DNA from: Maniola hyperantus
Lineage: Eukaryota; Arthropoda; Insecta; Lepidoptera; Nymphalidae
NCBI RefSeq assembly: GCF_902806685.2
Contig: NC_048539.1
Location: 5,592,501 to 5,656,500 of the forward strand
Direction of reading: 5' to 3'
DNA length: 64,000 bases
The notes beneath the pieces are model-generated. The model made no database searches. It was not told the origin of the DNA and saw only the letters and a list, made by a program, of their open reading frames with translations. This document shows, in pieces, positions 18,701 to 31,600 of this stretch. Both the position numbers and the translations under genes were made by a program. Positions within the stretch are counted from its first letter, which is position 1; each line of letters starts with the position of its first letter.

Positions 18701-21700
18701 GTACATTATCGTCATTTATACAAGAGTAGCTGGTGCCCGCGATTTCGTTCGAACACTGAATTTCCAGGATGAAAAATAGCCTTAATGTCAGTTGTTCCGT
18801 AAAACCTGCATCAATCATACGCTGGTCATTAACTATATCTGTGAAAAAATTACGTCGATTCGTTGCAGTGTGATTGAAGAACAAACATTTCGCATTTATA
18901 ATATCAGCAGTCATTCAGCCTTATTCACAATCATTGATTGTTTTTGTTGTCAACAACAATCAATAATAAAAAATAAATATTGTTATTTTAATTTACTTAC
19001 TACTACTATTTTTGTTGACTACATTTTCTTTGCAGGGCAAGGGACCCCTAGCCACAATTCATCAGGTAACCCACCCGGAGGTACAACCCCCAATTCAACT
19101 GTGCCAAACTCTATGCACTCTCCTGGTAACTCTAATAGTGGTAAGTACAAGTTTATATCTAAGTTTATTCATCTAATATTTTTATTAATAGCATCGAAAA
19201 GCGGTTTCCACGCTGAGGGTAGCATCCATCCATTGTCACGATTGCTAAGACAATGGCATCATTGGACGGATCGGGCTGAAATTTGGCATGCTGATAGCTA
19301 TTATGACGTAGGCATCGACTAAGAAAGGATTTTTGAAAATTCAACCCCTAAGAGGGTGAAATAGGGGTTTGATATTTGTGTAGTCCACGCGTACGAAGTC
19401 GCGGGCATAAGCTAGTTAGGTTATAAATTTGCGTACAGCTAAACAGGCATTTTTCTAATAACAGGGATTTTTCTAATAACAGGGTTAGGTTCATCAACTC
19501 CAAATTCAACGGAGAGCACAGACTGGCGACAAGCATTGAGACAGTGGAATTACTGTTGCCGTTTATCTCGTTTCCTCCTTGACGAAGGTCTTCTTGACAG
19601 GCACGACTTCCTTACGTGGATCATTGAATTGCTCGACAAGAGGTCGCCTGACGATGGACTTTTAAGGTAAGAAATAAGAATTACTAATATATTTCAAAGA
19701 GTGACTGCTATGTTTGTTTTTGCTTCTTATTCTCCATTCTAGTATGTTATCAGTTACGTATGTTAAACTAGAAACGCGAAAGCTGAATTTTCTACAGAAC
19801 TGGGTATGAGGGCTTCATAATGAGGCTATAGTAGATTAAAGTCTATAAGTCTAAGACTTTGACTAGAGTAGTTTTTCGTATAAACAGCTTGTCACCTCAA
19901 GTTGTTGTTGTTGTTGTTCTTTGTGTGGCTTTTAGTTGTGCCAACACTAAACAATAAATTTTCTCCAAGCTACGCGATATTGGCGAAGTGAATTATTCAC
20001 TTCGCCAATATCGCGTAGCTTGGAGAAAATACAAAGGAGGTTGCTCAGTTTAATAAATTCATCTACTAGCTGATACTGAATTTTCCGTCTTCGCGTTACA
20101 ATAGTGGAGTTATCTACGTGAATAAGGATCTTGAAATATTGACAGACCAACAGAAAATAAAGCGATCCTTTGAAATGACGGAAAAGTTCCGTTTTTCTCC
20201 ATAATGAAGTATGGTACCTTAAATCACTACACTTATTTTAAATGCGAAAGTGTGTTTGTTTGTTGGTTTATTGGTTGGTGGTTTGTTGGTTTGTTTTTCA
20301 ATCACGTCGCAACAGAGCAACAGTTTGATATGATTTTTTGCATAGGTATAGTCAAAGACTTGGAGAGTGACATAGGCTACTTTTTATCTGTTGAAAGTCT
20401 ACAAAAATGTTTAAATCGCTACTAAAATTGCTTGCATAGTTATTTATTAGTTGAAAACATGTGACAGCCTCTGATATAACAGTGAAATATTTTCTTTCAG
20501 ACTATTTCTGCCCCTAGCATTACAGCATATGAGTGAGTTTGTTTGCTGCGAAGGCCTATCCCGTCGACTCGCAACCTCATGCGCAAAAAAAGCAGCCGCC
20601 ATATGCTCAGTCTTGTCTGACACAACTTTGAGAGCGCTCAACCAACCTGCTGTTTTTAAAACTGATAGAAATGGAGGTAGGAAACCATAAGTAGATTAAT
20701 AAACTTAATTGAATTAACATACTTAAATAAAATATTGGTACCGAAAGTTTTTTTGAATAAAAATAGTGAGATGGCGGATCACCTGGTGTTAAGTCATTAA
20801 CACCAGGTGTCGCCTGGTGCCGCCGCCCAAGAACATTTACAGCACCAGACCCCTGCCGGCTTTTCAGGAAGTATGAATTTGTTGGAAGGGTCAAATGATT
20901 TTTCAGAAGAACGAAAATAGGATATTTTTAATAAAAAGCCTGTTGAATTAGTCAGATATAAGACATATTTTGATGTTTATGATGAACATACAGGGTATAA
21001 CCAGAACGCTAGCAAAAACGAAGACAGGTGGTAGGTACAGATGATTATATAGATAATATGATACCACAAAAAAAAACTCGAAAAAAAATTGAAAAAATCC
21101 TGTATTTTATAAACGTTCACAATATATTGCAAATAAAACATTCGAGTGACGCTAGAGGTCAACGAACGTTGCGTAAGTAGGCCACTCGGAGTCAATGCCG
21201 CGTCGTAAGTGGGGCATTGACCCTAGTTTTGCATGCTATACATTGCGGGTTTAAAAATTCTAAATCACTAAAACTACAAAATGAGGCAAATGGTTCTTGA
21301 TATTGGATTGTGTTTAGGTAGTATAACAGTAACGCTAAGTTTTTGCTAGCGTTCTGGTTACAACCTGTATAATAAATCATAAAATATCCAATTTGTCATA
21401 TTGTTTGTCCAATGTTTCTCTTCAGATGGATCGTCACCGATGTCGCCATCAGCAGAAAGCAACGGCGACGTAAAGCCAAACATCTCCCAAATAAAACGCT
21501 CTGCGACTCCAGCGGACCAAAACCAAGGGACGCCTAACCCTAACCACTCACTAGGAACCCCTAATCCTAATCATTCCCTAGGAACTCCTAACCCTTTAGG
21601 AACCCCTAATCCTCAGCAACCGATGGATATACAAGTGAAAGAAGAAAGAGTTTCTCCTGTAAGAGATACTAAACCAAATTTAAATACAGTGATAACAGCT

Positions 21701-24700
21701 GCATTGAACCCTGTGCAAGTTGGCTTTGGAGAAATACTGAATTGCTCCTTCCATAGAGATGTTATTATCCAACTGGCTACTATTTTGCAGGTATGTAACA
21801 TATAGGCCATAGCAGATACGATGCTTTTAGCATCAGCACCAAAAAAATTGACAATAAATCGATTTCATATTGGGTATTTAAAAATCTGCTAGATTTGGTT
21901 AGGGCGCATCGTATATCTGACACTTCGAACTCTCGCCCATGTCATGGGAACTCGAAAATAGTATATAAATAATTTTAAATACTTATCAAAAATGGCGTAA
22001 CCGGCAGGAATCAAACCTGCATCTTCTGGGTTCGTGCCCGATGCCTTGACCACTCGGCCATGGTTTCGCTTACAGTGACGAAATTTATGATATGTATGTT
22101 CACTTAGTACTGAAGCGACTGTTAAATTGAAGTGTAGGTAAAACACTATCATAAAAATAATAAAAATATAGTATAATTTTATTGTTCATCTTCTTTTTCG
22201 CGTGCCTCTCCAAGTCAGTTTAGTGTAGTCCACTCTGTTCTTCGCGAGGCGAAATAGTTCTGCAGCATTCGCGATTCCCGTCCGCAGCCAGGACTTTTTT
22301 CTGCGACCGACGCCGGCAACTTTTCCCCTTCATGATGAGTTGTAGGAGTTCGTGTCTTATTGTATATACACAAACAAATGCAATTGGGCTAAAATATGAT
22401 TCCTATTTCAGATTATCTGTATCGAATGCCCCGCGGCCATGGTCTGGTCAGGTTGTGGGTCGTCTTTACAAGGTTCTCCGCTAGACTTGCTACCTCTGCC
22501 GCCGTCCGCTCTACCTATGCCTCATATGGACTCTATGCTCACTGAAGAACATAGGAAGGTGGTAAGTAACTACACATCCATTTCAGGGTATTTCCATCAC
22601 ATGGCAAATTGTCCTTATTTGTAATGAAAACAAAACCGTTTGAGCAGGCTAAGGGCGAAACTTAGTGATTTGAAAACAACTTCAGATGTTTTTGCTTCAA
22701 CCATTTCAATCAATTGGATTTTTTAGGTATATGAAGCCGAACAAGAAATAGCAGCTAGAAGCAAAAAAGCAGAGAGCAAATGGTGTACAGACAAATGGCA
22801 AACAAGCTCTCAAGGTAAACCATCTTAAAAATTAATCATTTGGTACAGTTCTTGCATTTCACGAAGGAGAGTGAACTTTACTTGTGGTTACGTCGTATAC
22901 ACGGACATTACGTACGTGTGCGTGCATATCGGATCAATCAGTCGCGAGCAAGCGCTCTGAAACGCACACATTTACTGTACCTTATGTATACCGATACGAC
23001 TTAAACATAAGCATGAGTCACTCGCCTTCGTGAAATGCAAGAACCATCGATCGCCCAGCCTGAATGATTGTGATCATCATATTGATTTTACCGAAATTTG
23101 GCCAATGGCGGACTTAAAGTGGGGCGGCGGTAGGCTCCGGGCCTCGAGTCAAGGGGGCCTCCAATCCTGAAGAAATCCTTTAGTAAACTGGCAAATATGT
23201 TCAATAAATTCAAGCAAGTTCGGAGTAGAAGGTCCTCATAAAAAATATACGAATTCTTGCTAAGTTTAGTCCAGCACTAAGCTGATAAAATTGTACGATT
23301 TTTGGTTTCAGCTCGTGTGCTAGCTGTTTTAGAAGCGCTGGACAGACATTGCTTTGATCGGGTCGATCCAAATAACAATTTGGACACGTTGTATAAGGAA
23401 GTTTTTGCCAACTGCATGCCCTCTAACAAAGAAGGCAACCTGGACCCTAAAGATCCGGTGAGTTAATTATACTACATTTAAGTCACTATAGGTATTCTAA
23501 AACAGAGGTGCACCTATTAATTTTGGGTGACATATTATTATCACATATCCTGTTCATAATTGTGTTTAGTACATCTGCCATTATATATAATATCTGTCCC
23601 GGCTTAACTCACGTGTTTAGTCGACGTTAGCCCGACTAGTTTCGAACCCATCCGGGGTCCTTTTCCAAGGGAGTCAGTTCGCGCACGCGCCGCGGTTGTG
23701 ACTGCGAGCCGCGCGTGCCGCTGCCCGTAGAGCCCGTTGTCACTCACGATAGTTTAAACGCTAAAATACATCTGCCATATTGCATTCAGTCATTTGTGGG
23801 TTGTGGGTTATTTTAGACTTTTAAAAGTGATTTTATTTGAATAATTGAGTTTTGAATTTCTCATCTATTCTATCAAATACTTGTCATTAATCTAGTTCCG
23901 AACTTGCTTAAATGTTCAACCCGGAAAATCATAGTATACCTCAAGTATATACGAGCTTATAAACTTGACTAAATAATAATACGACGGTTTTCCAATTACA
24001 CGATCAAAAAGCTATCGTACACCCAGGAATGTGCTTGTTCGTACGCGGTGGTACGTGTTCTATGCGAGTGGGCGGTGTGCGGCGCGCGCTGGGGCGAGCA
24101 CCGCGCCATGGCGGCCGCCGCGCTCCTCGACCGCAGGCAGCACCACCATCAGCAGCATCATGAGCACCAGGGTGAGTGTGTACCTCTCCACATACAGGCA
24201 CTAGATGACGCTACTCGAATTCACATGAAGTACGGACGGACCATATGAATCTATGCTCCGTGACAGGTCGGGATGGCAATCGGGGTATGAGGCGAGGGGA
24301 CGCACCCGCACGTCAGCCGCGCCAGGTTAGCGAGGGGGCTGTGCGGGGTGTTCCCTTCCCCGATTGCTATCTCGACCTGTCGCGTACTATATGTATTTCG
24401 GCTGAATATATTTTACTGATTTGTTCGTAGGCTCAGACGACAAAGAATCCGTCAGTTCGGGCACGGGTCTGTACAATGGACCGCCAATATTTCAAAATTT
24501 ACTACTACGTTTCCTGGACAACGACGCGCCCATTCTAGGTAAAAATAGTTATATGGGGATTTGATTTAATTTGATAATCATAACATTCTTAGCTCTTGTC
24601 AATTGCCTGCATACAGATGAGAGTCCCAACGCGCCGCCGGGCAACAGGCAGCAGTTCGCTAATCTGGTACATTTGTTCGGTGAATTGATACGACGAGACG

Positions 24701-25549
24701 TCTTCTCTCACGACGCCTATATGTGTACACTTATTTCTAGAGGTAAGACAACTTATACGATATACTTACATAAAATAAGATTTTTTTAAACTAGAAAATT
24801 AATCATTATACAAGAAATAAAGTTTTTTTAGGTCTTTAATAGTGAAAGAGTTTTGGTTATGTTATGAATTATAATACCAAATAGTAGTCAGAGTGTTTTT
24901 ATATTTTTAAAACAACGTATTTTATCCTGTATTTAATAGACCTCAGTAAAACATAATAAATTTCTGTTTTAAAACGTGCACATCAATCCTTTATGGACTG
25001 TCTCCATGTACTGTACTAAGAAAACCATATTTTGACATTGATGCAGTCATTAAATGATTGATGCAGGCGATTCGCAACCGAGCCGCTGGTATACTTCTTG
25101 CATTTCACGAGCGCGTAGCTCATGGTTATGTTAGGTCGTATCGGTATAATGAGTATGCATTTGCGAGCGCTTGCTAGCAAGTGATTGGTTCGACAAGCAC
25201 ACACACTCATGCAATGTCCATACAACATAACCACAAGTAAACTACACGGGCGCTCGTGAATTGCAAGAACTATACGACTAGAGTACTTATCATGTCTGGA
25301 AATGGAAATAAAGAAGATGTTTGTGCTTTTTATCTCAGGAGATCTCATTTCACCGACGGAACCGACTTGTTCCGTCTCCAGTGCCCACACAGTGGCTCCA
25401 CCGGCCACTAGTACCGGCACTACACATAACATGGACGACGATATATTCGCAGGCATCGATCTTAAGCCAAAGATGGAGGTAGGCTTTTACATCTTCCAAA
25501 TTCGAAGGGTGTCAAAACAATATCAAAGTTTATGTGTCAGTGTGTGTAG

Positions 25550-25610
<61 letters not shown>

Positions 25611-28600
25611 TGTGCTTTGACTTTGTAAAAGGCAAGTTTGTAAAACAAAAATACTTACTAAACCGGGTTGTATGTTTGCCACTTTTGAAACTCTGGATTT
25701 GAAGGCCTTATACTATGTGAAATTTCTTAAAATTTTTCATCGACCGAGTTTCTGATTTTTTTCGAATACTTACATAAACCCTCAACAGAACCATTTTTGT
25801 GACAGGAAAATGTACGAATGGATTTGGATGACTCGAAAATAGATGACGACTTGGACAAATTGCTGCAACACATAAAAGAAGACCAACAAAATTCAATGGA
25901 TGCACCAGACAGTCCAAAAGACCCTGGGGAAACATCGCATAGGTTTGTATTTATATAGTCCATACAAAATAAGAATCTTTATTATCTTCTTAAATCTTCT
26001 TTACAACAAACTTTAGTGTGTAAAATGACTCCTCACGCGCCATTTTAACTCTATGGGTCAACTGTCATGTCAGAAGTACAGTTCACCTTTAAAATAAGGA
26101 CTAAAAGCGTACTTTTGACATGAAATTTGACACAATAAGTTGAAATGGCGCGTAAGAGAGTCAATAAAAGAATATATAACGCGTAAAATTACGCGTTATA
26201 GTATATTCTTTTATTGTCAATTTTTAATAGATTTGGTCTAAAGCCCAACATAGGCTTTATTGCCAGGAATATAGTTTTTAAATATTATTTGTATGTTTTT
26301 TTAATGGAATAGTGTTAGTATTTTTGTTGCTTCTTTATTGTATTTTCCTTTTGTATCGCCAACAGTGTCAACTCACCAATGATGGGAGCGAGTGGAATAG
26401 GTATCCCAGGAATGCAGTCTATGGGAATGGGGCCTATGTCGGTACCAGGTATTTAGAATATTTTTAACAATCTTATAGAATTACTAGCTCATGCCCGCGA
26501 CTTCGTCCGCGTGGATTTACGTTTTCCGGGATAAAAAGTAGCCTATGTGTTAATCCAGGGTATAATCTATCTCAATTCCAAATTTTAGCCAAATCCGTCC
26601 AGTAGTTTTTGCGTGAACGAGTAACAAACATACACACACACACATACATACAAACTTTCGCCTTGCTAATATTAGTCGGGATTAGTCGGGATTATTTCTG
26701 CTCAGATTTTTGCTTACTGTAAGTGTACCGTACCCCGTCCGTACCGCATTTCAGATGATTTGAAATAGCAGTGTTGTCTTTCGTGGCATTGGGCAATCCA
26801 TATTTATATTATAAATGCGAATGCGAAAGTGTGTCTGCCTGTCTGCTAGTTTTTCACGGCCCATCCGTTCAACCGATTTTAATGAAATTTGTTACAGAAA
26901 TAGCTTGCATCCCGGGAAAGAACATAGGCTACTTTGATAAGTTATTCCCGAAAAATCAACAAGTTTCAAAATCATCAAGTTCCCACGTCATTTTTTAGCG
27001 ACAAAATATACGGGACGATACGATTTCTAGTTATCCAATAATATAGTCCAAGAAATCCTTCAGTTCCGTCCGGCACGAGAATAAACACGTTGCGTATGCT
27101 GTTTTCGAATATTACTTATTATCAGATATTTTTTGCGACAGGCATGCGATCATCAAGTTCTGCTGGCGGCGGCAGCACGGGGGCGGTGTCGAGGCATTAC
27201 AACTACACGATGCACTTTCCGTTGCCGCCCACCGAGCCGGAGCACACGCCGCACGACGCCAACCAGAGGCATATCCTGCTGTATGGCGTTGGGAGGCAGA
27301 GGGATGACGCCAAACATGCCGTTAAGAAGATGACCAAAGGTATTACTTGACCTTTTTAAACGACAGCCCAAAAAAGAAGTGTGATGTTTGCAGAGTTCAT
27401 GATGTATGTGAGTTTTTATTCCACCATAATCTCTAAATGCTTGAACAGATTTGGATGTTATTAGAATACTTATAAGTCCCGCAAATTGCTAATGCGCGTG
27501 GCTGCCATTTTAGTGACGTCAGCACTATACTGGAAGTTTCGAGCTGATGGTATATTTTTATGTCGGCTTACGTCAAAATGATGTCATTTCGATGTTAATG
27601 AGACATGGTTCCAGCGCAATAGCAATTTGCGGGAAAATATGACGGCTGTATTTTTAAATGTGATTTTTTTACTTTTTAGTTCATTTTTTTGGCAGAGCAG
27701 TCGTATTTTTCATTTAATTACGACTTGTTCCATATTTTTTTTGTTGAAGTACAAACTTATCTAAAACAAAAGGAATATAAGAGCTTGTCTTATCTTGTTC
27801 TATAATATCAAAAGTCAAATGATTTATTCAAAATAGGTAATAAATTACTTTTATTGATGGTCTGGTATGGTGTTAGATTTGTAAGATATAGTGGTGATAA
27901 TTATTACGCAAACTTAAAACTAAAGCTACGAGGGTTCCAAATGCGCCCAGGTCTGAGAAGAGCCCACAACAAACTCAGCTTCTTTCTTAAAACTATTATT
28001 TAGTTACTAGATTATTCAAACCTCCTTGTCTCCCACAGAAATATGCAAATTGTTCTCAAAGAAGTTTTCCATTGACGTCGCAGAAGGTGGGAAGATCAAA
28101 AAACATTCTCGCAGTGAATTCAATTTTGAAGCTGTCACGCAAAAATTTCAGGTAAAATTTTCACCAAGTTAAATTACATATTTATTATAATACCTATAGT
28201 TGTGGCTAAAGACCAATCCATACTAATATTATAAATGAGAAAGTGTGTCTGTCAGTCTGTCTGTCTGCTAGCTTTTCACGGCTCAATCGTTCAACCGATT
28301 TTGACGAAATTTGATACAGAGGTAGCTTGCAACCCGGGGAAGGACATAGGCTACTTTTTATCCCGGAAAATTTAAGAGTTCTCACAGGATTTTTAAAAAC
28401 CTAAATCCACTCGTACGAAGTCGCGGGCATCAGCTAGTATGAAATAAAATAAAGTGCGAATAAGAATTAAACCCCGATTTTTAAAACGGTTCTCTCGGTA
28501 ATAAACCGTAGATTTATTTTTTAAGGTTTCTTCTTTCTAACTCAGGCGCTTTCCGGTACGAGGTTGCCATTCCAGTACCTTGGGATCCCAACGACTATCG

Positions 28601-31600
28601 ACTGATATGCGCCGTCACAACTGTAGTTTGTTCACGCAGACGAGCCAATAAAGGACGCTCTGCCATGCACAATTGTATGGAAATGAAAAGAACACACAAT
28701 CTTAATAATTAGCCATTGGGTGTGACCATTTCCTAAAAATATAAGGAGTTTGATGAATTTAAATTATTAAATTTTGATTCACTATTGTGAATCTGAATCA
28801 TATTCAAAGTTTATAGTAAACCATTTTGCCATACATCTATACTCTGGTCCTTGGCATCCATAGAAGCCAGCACCTAAGTAAGATGCTTCAAACGACACAA
28901 CGTCTGCACCGCTCGAGAGACAGATGAGATTTTGGTTGCATCGTGAACGTGCCCTATGTCTATTATCTACGACCAATGACGTGCGGTTCTATATTTTTCT
29001 ATTAACTCGTCTCCGTGAACAGGATATAAGCCACATGTCCCTAAAAACTTCCTTCAAAGACGGTGGTAACTGGTAACACTTTGTTATAGGCGATGTCGAT
29101 GTACGAACAAGGGGCGGTATCGTGGGCGGTGGGCGGCGCGGTGTGCGAGGCGCTGGCCGCGTACGCCGCGGGTGCGACCACGTACCTGCCGCAGCCCGAA
29201 CACGTGGCCTTCGCGCTAGACCTCATGGAGATCGCGCTCAACGTTCATGGACTCATTGAGACTTGTATTCAGGTATGTCTAAGTAGTTTTAGACCGCAAC
29301 CTCGACAGCAGGACGGGGCGGCCGCTTTGGTGCCGTCCTGGACGACCGCGACAGTGAGGGCAATGACAGCGCGGCGCCATATTTTATACAGTTAATATTT
29401 ATACAGTTTCACTGAAGTGGCTCGTGCAGTAGGAGGTGGGAAACGCTAGGGTCAGGGACCCATGCTAATGGGACGGTGATGGGTTAGAATGATGATGATA
29501 ATGTACACAAGGAACATTCTGGCTTCAAAACCTTTGCCAGTGTTTCGACATGAACTCAAGGCCACTAATAAGGGCAGGAGTCAATAAAAGCCGACTAGCG
29601 TTATTGGAGAATCCAATAACGCTAGTCGGGTTTTATTGACTCCTGCCCTAACATCCGATAGGAGATGGCGAATTTATCCTACAATTTACTTTTACAAATA
29701 TTGTGTTGTAGATACTAAAAGAGCTGTCCGAAGTGGAAGCAGCGCTAATAACTCGCGGTGCGCCCAGCAGCGGGCTGGCTGCTCCTCGAGCCTACACCTC
29801 TGCCTTAGCTCTCTATACTGTCGGCGCTCTACGAAGATATCATTCTTGTTTGTTGTGTAAGTGCTTTTCAAACACATAATTATTGATAACTAGTTTTGGT
29901 CCCACTCTTTCTCTCTCTCTTTCTCCCCCCCTCCCTTTTTCTCTGTCTCTGCATCGTATAATATAATGTTAATGGGTTTGTTGTGACTGAGTTTCTTGTG
30001 GGCTTTTCTCAGACATGGGTGCGTTTGGAACGCTCGTAGCTTTAGTTTCAAGTTTACGTAATTAATTAATTATTACCATTACATCATCAACAATCAATCA
30101 AAAAGTACAACGGTACCTACTTTGTATAAATTCTTTGACTTTGGGGCCATTAATTAGATTTCGGTTTCGTAGAGCGTCGTCCCTGTCCCTTATACCTGTG
30201 TGACGTTTCGTCGGAACGAGTGAGACAACGCTCTATGAAACGGTTATCTCTTCATAAAGTTCAATTTGCAATATTTTCTATGTACATGTATTTTCTTATT
30301 TTGTACCAGTGTGCGTGGAACAAACCTCGGCCGTATTCGAGCAGTTGTGCCGCTTAGTCAAATGCGTAGTGAACCCGGGCGACTGCGGCTCGGCCGAGCG
30401 ATGCGTGCTAGCACAACTACACGACCTGTACAAGGCCGCCGCGCATCTGTTCCACGCTCCGCACGCGGATACGTTCGCTAACGCTTACCCGAAGATCAAG
30501 TAAGACATATTTCTCGTACCAAAGCTATACTGTCCACTAAATAAACGCGTAAAGGAGTGAAGTGGAAACCGAAAGGTCGACGGTTCAAACCCCGCCCGTT
30601 GCACTATAATTGTCGTACCTACTCCTAGCACAAGCCTGACGCTTAGTTGGAGAGGAAAGGGGAATATTAGTCATTTAACATGGCTAATATTCTTAAAAAA
30701 CGCTTCTAACGCTTAGATCAAAAGATCAAGTAAGTAATTTTTTTGATCCTGTCCACGTTGGTAACTAATTTTTCGTAATCAGCTACGAAATAAGATTAAT
30801 ATTTCGTCTTTTCGTAATTGGTTATTAATCAAGAAAATTTATCCAGGTTCGTAACGAATATGATTATCGTGCTCATCACGGGCGCTTTTATTATTATTTA
30901 AAAAATATTACAAGTATTTTATTTTTCAGACAAGCACTCTATTCACCATTAACACCGACGCCGTCCAATTATCAATACAATCCTCAGTTTCTAAGCGAAT
31001 TTTTCACCAACCCCAGAAAAGGTATGTACTTCTTTTTGACGACGGATTTTAGTGCGATATTTATATTACTATATTTGTTTGAGTAAATAAGTACCTTATT
31101 TATGTAATGTTATTTTCCATAGGAAAAATTGAGATCTCATGGGCCCGTCAAGTAGCAGAGTCGCCGGCTAACCGATACAGTTTTGTGTGTTCCGCCATGC
31201 TTGCTGTCTGTCGAGAGGTGGATAACGATCGGTAAGAATTTTTGCAAAAATATTACACTTTTTTTCATTATCTACTAGAAAATTTACTAAAGTTTTTATT
31301 CTTCCCTAACCTCACAATGAAATCGACTTGTTATGAATATCGATGTACGATGTGGTTTTTCGAAATACAGGATAACCTAATTCCAAGGAAGAAAGGAAGG
31401 AAGAGTCTTGTTTGTAGTGGGTTAGTTGGAATCGGAACATAAAATTTCATCAGAGCTATAATACCCTCCTACAAGGTTTCCTTACGATAAAACACGACGT
31501 GATTCTTGTGTCGGTCAACAGTGTAAACGAGTTAGGCGTGGTTTGCGCGGAGATGACAGCCTGGTGCAGTAGCCTAGCCGCAGAGTGGCTGGGGGCGCTA

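Noticed and set aside
21994..22073. Functional tRNA gene
   Set aside because: The acceptor stem does not pair and the variable arm is wrong for serine. Kept only as a tRNA-like pseudogene.
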